Assembly (NCBI GenBank): GCA_964036275.1
Contig: OZ038435.1
Span: forward strand, 12,873,634 to 12,937,633
DNA length: 64,000 bases
Source of the DNA: Litoditis marina
Taxonomy: Eukaryota; Nematoda; Chromadorea; Rhabditida; Rhabditidae
Direction: 5' to 3'
The notes beneath the pieces were generated by a model that saw nothing but the letters and a program-made list of their open reading frames with translations, did not search any database and had not been told where the DNA came from. Shown here piece by piece: positions 1 through 11,901 of this stretch. Every line of letters starts with the position of its first letter. Within the stretch, counting starts at the first letter, position 1. The position numbers were made by a program, and so were the translations under genes.

Positions 1-755
1 ACGAATACGGCTTCTGCAAACAATTGCATTGAGCCACAGATAGACACATACGTAAAATACCCCCTTATTCTGATATTGGCTGATGTTCACTTTTGCCCAA
101 TTCCGATTGTGTCATGATCACTTTTTGGGGTGAATGTTAAAGATTGTAGGCAAAATTACTACTATTTTGTTTATTCGGGGCTGCTCATGCTCACTTTTGG
201 AGTTGCTCATGCTCACTTTGTTCGCCCTGATTCGGACCTATTTTACGTATGCCTAGACATATTCGAAATATCTTATCAAGACTATCACTTGAACTATGGA
301 TCGATCAACACGAAAACTATCTTTCTCATATTCCACGTTCATATTCCGTTATTCTGCTCCATCTTGGCAAGGGATTTCGCGAAAACTTGGTTTCAGACAA
401 TTTCCAAAAGTTGCAGGCTTAACTATTCGGTATCTATTCCTCTTTCATACCTTCGAATGAAATCAGAGTCTTCATTCTGAAACTATCATTCAAAGGCCAG
501 TAAGGTCTGACTAAGCGACAAAAATCAGTCCGTTTTAGATGTGAACACGTGAAAAATTATCATTTTTCCATCAAAAGTAGACCGATTTTCTTATTTCCGG
601 TGAAAAAGTAGTCCGTTTTTCGAATTTTCTGACTATTCGTACAACTTTACTTGTGTATGCTATCATTCTGGAAAAGCTGCCTAGGATAAAGATGAAATTT
701 ACGGGCGAAACGCTGTATAAACAGTTGGAATAAGAAAACAAATTACAAATCTCAC
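1..755 (-). other. tra-1: Intron of tra-1 running off the left edge
   Basis: This stretch begins with a GTGAG donor on the minus strand right after the exon ending at 756. I looked on the minus strand for the expected fifth GLI-type zinc finger and found none. The one acceptor-like site near 474 opens into a frame that stops after about 17 codons and has no finger motif. The 116-residue plus-strand open frame at 130-480 resembles nothing I recognise and is probably chance. Confidence 0.6.
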
Positions 756-3700
756 CTCATCGGAATGCGTCCTATTCTGGTGTTTGGCTCGGTCACTGGC
801 ATTGCTGAACGCCTTCAGGCAACCGGGATGCTCACAGGCGTACGGTCTAACAAACAGTTCTCTATACAAACTTTAATACATATAATCGGGACTTTTTGTT
901 ATTATTTCAACTAATTTTAAATTCAGTGTTACCGACCTCAATATTTGAGATTTGAGAAGTCCTTCACTTTTCACACGTTTTTCGCGCATTTTCCCCCTAC
1001 AGTTTTCTCACTCGCTCCCTTTTTTATCAAGAAGTACGGCATTGAAGACGGAGAAAACAAACAGCAATTGAAGTAAAAGGAATTGATACGATATAACAGT
1101 TACAGACGCAGATACAAACTTCAAAATGCTAGACTAGATAGAATTGTTCGCGTTCCAAACTCTCCCGCTCTATTGACAAACCGCACGCGCACCCTGCTGC
1201 GTAGCGGTCATTGTCAGTAGAGCAGTAAAATAGTCAACATATTTGCTTAAACTAGCTTATGAAGTACATTTATACAGTAACTATTATAAAATCTATATAT
1301 ATTCTCAACTAAACTTAATATAAATCTAAATAGAATAAACTCACTTCTCGCCGGTATGCGTTCGCATATGAGTCTTGAGGTTCTCTAGACGACTGTACGC
1401 CTTCTTGCAGTTCTCATGCTGAAAATCAAGCGTTTTTTACCTGATAAAAGATGAATAGTTCGGAACACTTTAAACTTTTAAACTTGAAAACAATTCTTGT
1501 TGTTTTCGCTGTTTTTGGCTCAAAAAATATGGGTATGGTTCGGTGCCATTTGGAGAAGGTAAATATGACATGGATCCTCAGAAACATTCTCGCTATATTC
1601 CTACGATTAGCAGGCCACAAAGGCTAGATAGCATGTAGACAGTCTGACACAGTCTGCGCCTCTCTGACCTGCGCACTATCTCGTCTAAAATACGAATCAG
1701 GTGTGATAAAACGTACTGGGCACATATTGGGCTTCTCTCCGGTGTGTCGTCGCACGTGAACCACCAGCATGTACATGGCGCGGAACGGCTCTTTTCGTTC
1801 ACAATCCTGAAACGAAACCAAATTAAAACTGAATGTTTATTTATATCAATAATAGGCTAGACCCAGACTATACTGCGAACTGCTAACATTCCTAGAGTTT
1901 CTTTGAATCAGATCTCCTTTCCAGAGTGATTATTCGAATTCAGATTCCTTGGCAGAATTGATAACTTCTAACATCTAACAATACGTAGATGTATCAACTT
2001 TAGTGAAATCATGAAAAGTTCGAGAAGGAACGAAACTAAACAACCCACCTTCCATTTACACTTCCACGTCCTGTCACACGCATTCACGTGTTCCGACTGC
2101 ACGTGATCACAGAGGCCCTGAAGAAATTATGTACAGATTTGAAGAGGTTTCACGAGCACACAACGCCCGAACTCATTTTCATAAATAATGAACTATGAAC
2201 ATCAATTTGTTGAGTTGTGAAAGAAATTATGGAAGCATTCACTACTCAGGCGACTGCATGTGCCAGGGACAAGAAAGGGACGTCCCATGTCCCGGTACTG
2301 TCCCGGGAAAAGTCAGGATCGAGGAGAATTTTTGTCATCATTTATGTAAATCTGCTCCATTTCTACCGTAATTCTTGGTACCGTCCCGGGACAGTACCGG
2401 GACATGGGACGTCCCGTTCTTGTACCTGGGACATGCGACTGCTGAGTAAGCCCCAGACTCCAGCTGGCGCCCCCCCACTTCAGAGACGACGCCTGCTGCT
2501 AAAGAATGCGCAATGCGCATACCACCCGATAAACGATTAAATATGTATTTATTGAGCTATCAAGTCCATCTGAAATATTCACAACCAACTACGAACATAA
2601 AATAGTTTGACGTCGAATTAACGACGATCCGGCTATCCCTACTTCTAGAGAAGGTCTTTTTACCAGCTCCAACTGGTTGATTTTTCTCGAAACTATTTTC
2701 CAGAACGATTTGTAGCGACTGGTCCACCTAATATCCTATTGAACAGAAGAAAACTCAAACTACCCAATGCTAATAAGGTACCAAGAACCAAGTCGATTAA
2801 GAACTGTCAGATAGCCCTGATGAACAGAAAAGACGCTAACATTAAGAAGTTGTACCTTTAAAGTGGAGAAGATGAGTCGACATTCGCCCCAGAAGCATTG
2901 AATATCCTCCATCGACTCGACGTCTATCATTTCGCTGTTCGTCGGAGACTCGGAACCGCGCGCCGAGCCACCACTCATACTGCAAATTGTGATATTTATT
3001 AGATACAACATTTAATAGATACATATACAAAATACAACTGAATGACGTTTTTATAATTTATTAGATACATATAGTGGATGACATTTTTATTTGTGAAATG
3101 AATATATTTCGAACAGCGTTTGATGAACGATAACTCCAATTTCTGCCTCCAACGATTAATCTGAGTACAAACTACAAATTCCATAAATCAATATGGACTC
3201 TCGCCAGATTGCACGTGAGTACTCACCTGCTCGCCTTTGAAATGGTGGGATTCCTGGTGAGACCAAGGTCAAAGGTCGGTCGTTTAAAGGTACCGGGCGG
3301 TCGTCCAATACGTTTTCCCTGAAACTGACACGAATCAACTCGAAACTCGAACCTCACGTCGATTGCGGTAACTGAACCCGGTCAATGTGATGAGAGAACG
3401 GTGTGGAATCAAAGTCTGGGAGCCAGATTTAAGCTCAAAATGGGTCGAAATTCCTGATTTTTAGGCCAAAATAAGCCCTTTGATGGACTTTTCATTGTTT
3501 ATATCAGGTTGAACTCACACTGGGATAGGTCCTGGGTGAGTTGAGTATGATGGGTGGTTTAGGGGTGGCGGTAGTGGAGGAAGAACAAGACGGCTGCCAG
3601 ACGGGACTCGTCTCAGAACACGAGGAGGGGGGACCGGACGGTGCCGATGGAGGGGACGGGAACTGAAACTACAAAAAAGATATGTATAATGTATTAAATG

Positions 3701-5649
3701 TTCACGAAACCTGCTGCGTACACTTACTTTCCATGCACGTTCTTGAAATATTTTCTCACGTTTAATGTGTATATGCACTTCACTAGCAAGTAGTGTTGGT
3801 ATTGATTAAGTGTCAGATCTAATTTCACGATTTACCATCAATAATAGCCATATTTCACTTTTTCACACGATTTTCCACTTTCATTACATTACCAAAAAAG
3901 TTATATGATATTGAATAATCAAATTACCACTCAAAGCCGAAATTTCCATACGAACTGATGTTATTTTGTACACAGTGAAGTCAGGCGAGCCTTATGACCG
4001 GCAACCTGCCCATATTGTGTTTCTTTCATCATGGAAACTAGTGAAAGTAGTACCTGCTGCTGCGGCTGAGAACTGCTCATGGGCGGTCTGTTGGGTGACG
4101 GCAAATTTGAGACCATCGAGAATCGAGATTGAGCCTGAAATCAACATTTATATAGAATAATTTACACTTTTTATATAGCTCGATCCAAAACGCAAATCAA
4201 CTATCGAGAAAAAAGGAAGTATACATCTTTTAGATATAAATAATATAGTAAATAGTAACCTGTTGCATAGCCCGTAGCATATTCATCTGAACCAGTTGGC
4301 TGTTCAGGGCGGTCGGGGTGGGAATACTCGAGCAACTGGGACCTGGTCCCTGGAAATACATTTATTCAACAAAATGAACCCAAAAAAGCAAATACTCATC
4401 CCAAAATCGCGATTAGCCAGATTTTTAATTGAAATATGTTAAATTCAAATGTACTTATTTTGTGGATGAATACCCCCCGAATTTTCTCAGGTGTGGCAGA
4501 AGAGTTGCCCATTTTCAAAACTTTCTGACTAATCAGTCAAATCTCAGATTAGAAAACCGTTTCTAATGCAATACATCTCAACAACCAAGCATTCGTAATA
4601 GAAAGAACATCGTAGAGAGGGAACTTTGTTCAAAAAATTAAACTTAGAAAAAAACGAGCCTGTTGTTGTAAGACCATCCTCCTCTTTTCGGCGGCCATCA
4701 TGAAATTCTGCTGTTGTTGTTGTAAGGCCACTGAAATAAACTTATCAAGTTCCCCTTTCCCTGGAACTCTCTCTCTCTTAATCTTTCTCTAACCCCTCTT
4801 TCTCTCCATCCCTTGCTGTCTCTAACCTTTTCTCTCCAAACTTTTCTCTCTCTCTGCTTTTTTCACTGGCTGGCTCACTATCAAATGATGCACCTTTGCC
4901 CTTTCACACCAGCTGACCAGAGCAAATGTCAAATGTCATTTGTGGATGTTTCATCAAACATCAAATCACCAAGATGAAATATACCGCAATCAGCACCGGA
5001 GTTTACGAGGACGATCATAACAAATATATAACCAAACTGCAGCTATTCCGTCAGAATCACATTTTTAAAACTTGAAAAAACCATATATTTCGTAGTTATA
5101 AAACAAATAAATTTTATATTTCGTAGTTTCAAATCCAAATCACGCAAATCCGAACCAAATGATAACAACAAAATAGAAGATAGGAAAGTCCAAGGTCACA
5201 GGTCAAAGCACAACATGAAAATACAAACCTTGCGCGTCCATCTCCGAGCCCACATCTATTCGAAGCGGTTCCATTGGTTCGCTGAGTAGCTCATCTACCG
5301 AGAAACCGCGTTTCACTTTTTTCGGAACCAATTTGTCCTCAGTGGGACTAGTAACTTGGTCCACGGGTGTGGATAGGTCATCGTTTGAGCTGGTTGGAGA
5401 GACCAGATTGAGACCGGGGAAGTCGGCGGAACCGGACCAAGCCGGTCCTTCCGGTTGACCGGACCAACCCGGTACCGGTGGACTAGTATTCGGTGGTTCC
5501 TGCTTCAACTGGGGAGATGGGGTGGCGGGATTGGAGTTGGGCGGGGTCTCGAAGCGACGAATTGTCAGACGGCGAATGGTCCGAATTGACGAGGTGATGC
5601 TGGCGGACCACTTCTTTTTCTTGGTCGACGGGGTTGGTTGGTCGGCCAT
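756..5649 (-). CDS. tra-1: TRA-1/GLI-family zinc-finger transcription factor (5' part, 3' end off window)
   Basis: This is the nematode GLI homologue, which in C. elegans is the terminal regulator of sexual fate and acts in the nucleus. I see 11 coding exons: 5649-5229, 4730-4660, 4349-4260, 4134-4054, 3662-3519, 3318-3227, 2979-2856, 2117-2049, 1806-1717, 1418-1345 and 846-756. They join in phase to 449 codons. Four C2H2 fingers match GLI type: CFWGEC..HVQSEH, CKWKDC with [31 protein letters not shown] with HMRTHTGEK, and CEHPGC with [17 protein letters not shown] fifth finger and the C-terminus lie outside. The N-terminus is Ser/Pro/Gln-rich with an FSVDELL motif near residue 120 and an AT-hook-like KRIGRPPG before the fingers. 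The start at 5649 is chosen because an in-frame TAG lies 9 bases upstream and a TTTCAG acceptor lies just beyond. The exon ending at 4660 is followed by GC rather than GT. Confidence 0.9.
2250..2442. mobile_element. Palindromic MITE with 8-bp target duplication
   Basis: Arms of about 51 bp (2258-2308 and 2384-2434) are near-perfect inverted copies containing GGGACGTCCCATGTCCCGG. The element is flanked by GCGACTGC at both ends (2250-2257 and 2435-2442), an exact 8-bp duplication. An 8-bp duplication suggests hAT-type mobilisation, though the termini are not diagnostic. It lies in a tra-1 intron. Confidence 0.8.
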
Positions 5650-5666
5650 ACCCGACTAGAGGCAGA

Positions 5667-5673
5667 CTGAAAT
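5667..5673 (-). promoter_or_regulatory. Splice acceptor just upstream of the tra-1 start (possible trans-splice site)
   Basis: On the minus strand, ATTTCAG ends at 5667, 17 bases before the ATG at 5649, with an in-frame stop between them. This fits a spliced-leader acceptor, or the 3' end of an intron in the 5' leader. The sequence alone cannot tell which. Confidence 0.45.
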
Positions 5674-6449
5674 GGTAACCGGCTAGGAAACGTAACCGTA
5701 CAGGAATGGTGCTGATTTTGGTGGGTTTAGACTGGTTACATTTTCTAACGGGTTACAACTCCAGTCCAGTTAAATTATCTGAAGACCACCAAGGGCGAAT
5801 TTACACCAGAACTCTAATTTTAGCCCAAGTTGGAGAGGGGTGTCAACAAAGACATATGGATGCTAGAGTCGTTAAGGAGGATTTGAGTTCATTGAACAAA
5901 AAGTGAGTCCTGGATGAGGTAGGCAGGAGAAATGATAAATAAACAAAAACAGCAGAAAAGTATCCTATCTAATTCGAAGTGAAATCGAGAGATTTACTAT
6001 TCATCATTGAACACGAAAACTCTAGTAATGAGTAGACTAATAATTAGAACAACTAAACAATACCAAACGAAGTAAAAAGAAGTTTAATGTTTTTAAATCG
6101 AGTTTAAAAAACGGGTGGCCCGCCACCTTCGGAGAAAAGTCAGACGCAGACAACGAGAGAGCGAACGTTAAAGCGCGACTTTCGTGGGAACGGCGCAGAG
6201 ACGCAGAGTACTCCCGAGGGTTCAACCAAGTTCAAAGAGTGCAAACCAGGACACGTGATAAGCAATGCAGCGAGTGTTTTCCATCCAAAAACTAAGAAGA
6301 GAGAAAGATGATTTTGAAACAAGAAAAGTTTGACATTCTTTTCCTCATAAAAATTTGTCTAGTCGTCATTCTCTCTCTTCTGTAATTCGTTTCTCTCTTT
6401 TCCATATTTCCATATTTCTTCTTCACCACCCGCTCGTCACTCTCTATTT

Positions 6450-6640
6450 CTCTCCGTTTCTACTCCAAAAAAATTTCTCCCTCTCTCTCTCCTCTCAGCC
6501 CCTTTCTCCCTCTCTCTCTTTTTCCCTCTCTCTGGTCCCCCTTCTCTCTCCCTCTCTATCTTACTTTCTCTCCCTCTCTCTCCTCATCTCCTCTCTCTCC
6601 CCCTCCTTATCTTTCTTTCTCTCCCTCTCTCCCTCCAACC
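6450..6640. repeat. CT-rich microsatellite
   Basis: Dense CTCTCTC with CCC interruptions, next to the donor of the Q-rich candidate exon at 6644. It explains the long Ser/Leu open frame here. Confidence 0.9.
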
Positions 6641-6643
6641 CAC

Positions 6644-6728
6644 TTTCCATATTCAACCCAACCGGAGGCCTTTGTTGCTGCATCTGATGCTGTTGGTGTT
6701 GATACATTTGAGCAAATTGTGGCGGCTG
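6644..6728 (-). CDS. Candidate Q-rich upstream exon of tra-1
   Basis: A TTTTCAG acceptor opens a frame reading QPPQFAQMYQHQQHQMQQQ, then RPPVGLNME, with a GTGGGT donor after 6644. It starts at phase 0 and ends with one extra base, so it fits the tra-1 exon at 4730, which needs exactly one base from upstream and continues ALQQQQQ. It cannot join the 5649 exon, because an in-frame TAG precedes that exon's ATG. It would therefore belong to an isoform that skips the 5649 exon. Composition matches the Q-rich tra-1 exon, but the donor is weak. Confidence 0.5.
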
Positions 6729-7810
6729 CTGAAAAGTTTTTACTTTTAAAACTCTACAATTTTGAGAAAATGGTATCAAACTATATTCGTTTTCACAGTC
6801 ATGTGAACGCTCACAGTACTATCCTCAAATTTTCAGTTGATCTTTTGACCTTTGAGAGTTTGAATACGGAAACGACGCTAAATGTAGCATTTCTCAGGAA
6901 AAAGTTCGGAGAAAACTCCGAATATCTGAGAAGTATAGTTTCTGTCATTCCCACGTGGACTGCCACAGTACGAAGTTGTACATTTCCTTTACTTTTTCCA
7001 TTTCTTGAAGTTGTCCGAGAATTTTCTGTTGGCTCCCTATAACAACAATTCATACCAAGACCATGATATGTGAAAGCGAACACTGTAGAAGTTCACGTAG
7101 AGATTAGTTTCGGTGAATTTCTTCCCGAATCTTAACGAACCAGTCGGTTCGTTTTAGAACCGAACCAAAGGCCAATAAAAGTGGAATCGAACCAATTAAA
7201 GTGATAAATGCTTAAATTGGTCGACGGCATAACGTTTGATTACGCAAATGGAATCGGTTAAAGAATCCAGCTTTAATTTTGACTTCTAGTTAACATTGGG
7301 ACCCTATGGCGAATGAAAAACCATTATCAAAAATATATACTTTTATAACCCTATCTTGCTTCGTTTTCTCAGAAAAGCGGCTCACGTAATGACACCGATA
7401 GGGGGGTTGCGTACGGGGTATGCTCAAAATAGCCTATAGAAGTACAAAAACGCTTTCAAAACACTCTATCACATACGAATACCCCATTAAAGACTACAAA
7501 ATGGAAATAAATCTGGATGTAAATGAAACTAGTCAAGTTGCGTCACAGTGAAAATGTTCATGTCCCCTTCTTAATTGCTTGATTTTATGCAAATTTTACA
7601 AATTTTTTATCAGAATGTTTTTTCATTGTCTATGGGAAGACATTAAGAAACGTTTTTGAGCTTTTTAAATTTTTCATGAAACTCAAATTACAGCGGAACG
7701 GTTTCTTTAATTACCGAACCAGCTGGTTCGGGAAGAATCGGTTCGGGAAGAAGTCTGTCATTAGTTTGACTACGTGTAGGACATAAGTCGTTTTTCCCGA
7801 AGCACGCTTA

Positions 7811-8045
7811 TATAGTTCACACCATTCCTACTGAGACTCCTACAGTAACCCTACAAACTTTCCGAAGGCTGTTGTGAAGCTGAAAATGTAGTGCATGGAA
7901 AAACCTCTCGTATATTTACTCTACCTGAGAACGAGAAGGAGGTACGAAAATCCTGAACATCTCCGATTAAAAGTAAGTGAGCAAAACGGCCAGGAATTTT
8001 CCAAATCCTACTTTAGGAGTCTCAGTAGGAATGGAAAAGACTATA
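7811..8045. mobile_element. MITE, family A copy 1
   Basis: This 235-bp element has inverted ends sharing CATTCCTACTGAGACTCCTA and ending in TATAG/CTATA, consistent with a TA insertion site (Tc1/mariner-like). A second copy lies at 39657-39891 with the same ends and interior. Confidence 0.75.
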
Positions 8046-8072
8046 CGGTGTATATTGTCCTATCCCGCTTTG

Positions 8073-8141
8073 TTTGTAGTTTGATCGTTGATCTTCGCTA
8101 TAAGGTCGTAAATTATCACGTAAATAGAGATCAAACTACAA
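8073..8141. repeat. Short stem-loop repeat TTTGTAGTTTGATC / GATCAAACTACAA
   Basis: Two inverted 14-bp motifs flank about 40 bases. Related pairs occur at 18413-18482, 22424-22470, 26253-26320, 26801-26879, 28281-28330 and 33195-33457. Confidence 0.6.
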
Positions 8142-8169
8142 CTATGATCTATTCACAATCGATATTTAC

Positions 8170-8229
8170 CTGCATGTGAGACATGCCCTGTTGCATCCGC
8201 GAGTTGAGCTGATTCTGCTGTAGCAGCAT
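8170..8229 (-). CDS. Candidate first coding exon of a tra-1 isoform
   Basis: A TTTCAG acceptor is followed by one base and then an ATG at 8229. The frame reads MLLQQNQLNS then RMQQGMSHMQ and ends at a CAG|GTAAAT donor in phase 0. It joins in frame to the Q-rich candidate exon at 6728. An ATG placed directly after an acceptor is typical of trans-spliced nematode first exons. The frame shifted by one is also open across this exon, so coding status rests on composition and phase only. Confidence 0.45.
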
Positions 8230-8601
8230 ACTGAAATTAACAAAAATACATTTTTAATATTATTTATTTATCCTACACAAAATGTGCAGTTTAAATCGAC
8301 ATACACAACAATACGGAATAGTCTTGAAAACAACGTTAATTATCATTCTGGAGAAGATTTGCGAATAGTAATACTGGAAAGAAGAACAAGAGAATGAGAA
8401 AAGATGAGAGAATGAATGAAGAGAGAGAGAAATGTATGACCAAGAATTGTAACAAAAAAGATGTCAATTATTACGTTGACGTTGCCGGAAACTTTGTTTC
8501 TGTTGCAAGCGTAATTTGAGCCGATGCAGAATTCTGCTGTGTAAAGGTGGATCGCATATTTACAGGGGTGATCAAATATTTATTGTAGTTTGATATGGAC
8601 A

Positions 8602-8894
8602 AGAACGCTAGGTGAATTCTATATCTAACCGGGTTTTTAGGTAACCTAACCCTTTTTTGGTAACCTATTTTTCAGGTTACCTCAGTAGGTAACCGGTTGG
8701 TAACCGAAAATGAAAAACCGGTTACCTGTTTTTCTAACGCAAAATGTGGTTTTCACCGTTAGTTTGAACGGTAACCGGATTTTAGTTTCAGGTTACTTTC
8801 AGGTTACCTACCAAGCTAACCTCGAAAATGGGTTACCAAAAAAGGGTTAGGTTACCTAAAAACCCGGTTAGTTGTAGAATTGGCCAGAACGCTA
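8602..8894. mobile_element. MITE, family B copy 1, 9-bp target duplication
   Basis: The element 8611-8885 is a long imperfect palindrome of TAACCGG-type motifs with ends GGTGAATTCTA and TAGAATTGGCC. It is flanked by AGAACGCTA on both sides (8602-8610 and 8886-8894). Other copies lie at 11647-11892 and 38107-38329, with a degraded one near 24.66-25.0 kb. Confidence 0.85.
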
Positions 8895-9482
8895 ACCAAC
8901 TAATTTGGACCGGAAAGCAACGTGATCCAACTACAAACAACACAGTTTAACGAAATATACACATTACACTTTTGATAGAGCGAACCCTATAATCAAGCGC
9001 GACCGATCTGGTTAAAGGGACCGTATAATGTGCAATGTAGGTAATTTTTGGAAAATGGAAAAAGTCATTTATTCTGTTTCGAGATGAAAGTTCATACGTT
9101 ACGTACAGAAAGCTCAAAAACCACATTATTACGGAGCAAAATAGAAGCCAACAGGATTTGGGTTACTGTAATGCAGCAATTCTTAATCTATCACTGCTTT
9201 GTAGTTTTCATGATGTTTACAAATCTTTCTATACAGATTTCATATTGGTAATTTTGGCCATGTTCTGAATATGGTTTTGTAATTTTATGGACATTTTGAA
9301 AATTTTGTACGTAGGTGAACTCGGTGGTGTATGTACGACCGATCTGCAGATCGGTCGCGCCGCATTTTTGAGAACACGGAGCAAAACAGAAAGTTGGCAC
9401 CTATATGAGTGATTTAGGTTTTTTAATGTGAACAATATCTACTAATCAGCTCAAACCTCCAAATTAAAGAGGAACGGTCCCT

Positions 9483-9611
9483 TTAAAGCAGGACGATCAT
9501 GTGGACCAATCTCGTGTCAACGGTCCTTTAAACTGCAATTGAAAAATGTATCGCAGTTTGAAGGACTGAAGTGAAGCGTTGTGATTGGTCCACAAAATCG
9601 TCCTTCTTTAA
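9483..9611. mobile_element. MITE, family C copy 1, TTAA-flanked
   Basis: A 129-bp palindrome with TTAA at each end and arms containing AAAG.AGGACGAT and GTCCTT(T)AAACTGC. Other copies lie at 31405-31528 and 40024-40147. TTAA ends suggest piggyBac-type insertion. Confidence 0.75.
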
Positions 9612-9688
9612 AAATAAAACCACCTAATATCCCTATTTGCGGTAATATGATAACTAACCCTCGCATTTCGTGTCCAGCTGAAACTAAG

Positions 9689-10635
9689 GTTTCATAACTA
9701 CTATACATTAATTACTATCAATAAACTGCAAATGCTATAATAGGTAAATGCGTTCGTTATATAAAAACTGGTTACGAACGTTTCCAACAGAATTATTACC
9801 ACTAAACTGCAAAAGGTATCATAGTCTCTGAGATACAAAAACTATTGTATCGAAGAGTATTGAATACAATCTAACGTTTTTTGGTGAGGTAAACTACCAA
9901 ATAGACTAGTAGAGTTCATATAGCCACCTCTAGATTTGAGTAAAAATAGAGCTTCTTATTTAGTTTCACAACCACTATAGATAAATTACTGCCGATAAAG
10001 TACAAATGCTGTTCTAAGTAAAAACCTTCGATGTACAAAAACTATAGTTACAAAGTGCCATGACTACAATCTATATAGTTCTTTGGAGAGGTAAACTAGC
10101 CTAGACTTAGAGTTCACTTAGCCACCTCTAGATTTCGGTAAAAATAGAACCACCTAATATTCTTATTTGGTTTCATAACTACTATACATTAATTACTGTT
10201 AATAAAGTGCAGAATATGAAATAGGCCTATATGTACAAAAACTAATGAATACAATTCATAGTTCTTTGGTGTGGTAAACTAGCCACTTAGACTAGTTGAG
10301 TTAATATGATTCTACATTTGGGTAAAAATAGAATCACCTAACATTTTTATTCAGTTTCATAACTACCATACATTGATTACTGTCAATAAAGTGCAAATGC
10401 TATAATAAGTAAGAGCCCTCCATGTACAAAAACTAATAAATACAATTCATAGTTCTTTGGTGAGGTAAACTACTCACTTAGACTAGTAGAGTTCATGTAG
10501 CTATCTTTAGATTTGGGTAAATCTACTTTACATCTTTAATAAAGTGCAGATGATGAAATAGGCCTATATGTACAAAAACTAATGAATACAATTCATAGTT
10601 CTTTGGTGTGGTAAACTAGCCACTTAGACTAATAC
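9689..10635. repeat. Degenerate tandem repeat, units of about 165-275 bp
   Basis: A block beginning GTTTCATAACTACTATAC and containing ACAATTCATAGTTCTTTGGT recurs near 9689, 9963, 10172, 10357 and, truncated, about 10530. Spacing shrinks from about 274 to about 165 bases through internal deletions. No open frame is preserved. Confidence 0.75.
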
Positions 10636-10914
10636 AAGTGCCAAGTAGGTAATAACCCGCCGGCTTAACGGGCTGTACACCAATTGGAAGCACGGAGTTC
10701 AACTACACTTTTTTGCGGTTTTGCAAGAAGACATGGGTTGAAAGGTGAAAGTAATACTTGTAACAAGTTATTTCAATGAAACTGTCTGCATTTCTCACTA
10801 AGTTTTTGACCTTGGTAAAAAGCTCGGTAAGGTATAAGTTACGATGTCTCTTAAAATTATTTCAAAGATGAAACATAAATCGGTAACAAAGTCGCGGAGC
10901 AAGCAAGAGCGAGC

Positions 10915-11060
10915 CAGGAAGGAAGGTGAAGAGTGAGAGATAAAAAAGACAATGGGAGATGGAAGAGAGAAAAAGAGACGTATAAAGAGAGAAAGAGACA
11001 AAAAAGAGAGGGAGAGATAGAGAGAGAGGGTGAGGAAGGAAAATAGAGAGGGGCAGAGAT
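10915..11060. repeat. GA-rich microsatellite
   Basis: Interrupted GAGAGA/AAAGAG tract. A weaker one follows at 11160-11235. Confidence 0.85.
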
Positions 11061-11637
11061 AGAGAATGACTGCTGACTAAGTTACGAAACATTGCCTAGG
11101 TTAGTACTTGATTTATGTATCTGGTGAGCAGCCGCAGGGCTAATCACTTCACATAGAAGAAAAGAAGAGAGGAGGGATAAAGGATAGATAGGACAGAGAA
11201 ACAGAGAAAGAGAGAAAAAGAGAAAGAGAGAGAGGCACAGATATTGTCAGAGATGCAGGGCTAATCAACTCAATCAGCCGAGTTGCCTCTCAGCTGTTTT
11301 TTGAGAAGTAGAGCTCCGCCTCACGGGCATTATACGTATTGCCCAGTACATATTTGGAACTAGGGGGAAACATTTGATCTACTTAGCCTAATTAGAGACC
11401 TCCAATTGGATTAATACTCATAATACTTATAATACAACTGATTAGCGAAAAGGGCTCAACTTTATGTAGTTCTTTTATGAAGAGGCTTTGTACTCTGAAT
11501 TAGAGAGAGAATGATGTGAGCTTTTGGAAGCAGATGAATTTCTATCGAAAACATGAGTATTGATTGAACTTTTGCATCTGGTTGACGTGGCGTATATTCA
11601 ATACGTCTGTTGGTTACATACTTTACGATGTGTCAAC

Positions 11638-11901
11638 TTAAAAGTGGGCCAATTCTATATGTAACCGGGTTTTTGGTAACCTAACCGGTTTTGGGTAACA
11701 CTTTTTTTAGGTTAACCTAAAACTAAAGTCCGGTTACCGTACAAACTAACGGGAAAAACCACGCGTTGGTTAAACAGGTAACAGGTTTTTCATTTTCGGT
11801 TACCAACCGGTTAACTACTGAGGTGACCTGAAAAAAGGGTTATCAAAAACCGGTTAGGTTACCAAAAAAACCGGTTATTAATAGAATTCACCTGAAAAGT
11901 G
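11638..11901. mobile_element. MITE, family B copy 2
   Basis: The element 11647-11892 runs from GGCCAATTCTATATGTAACC to TAGAATTCACC, inverted relative to copy 1. Its flanks TTAAAAGTG and TGAAAAGTG match at 8 of 9 positions, consistent with an aged 9-bp target duplication. Confidence 0.8.
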
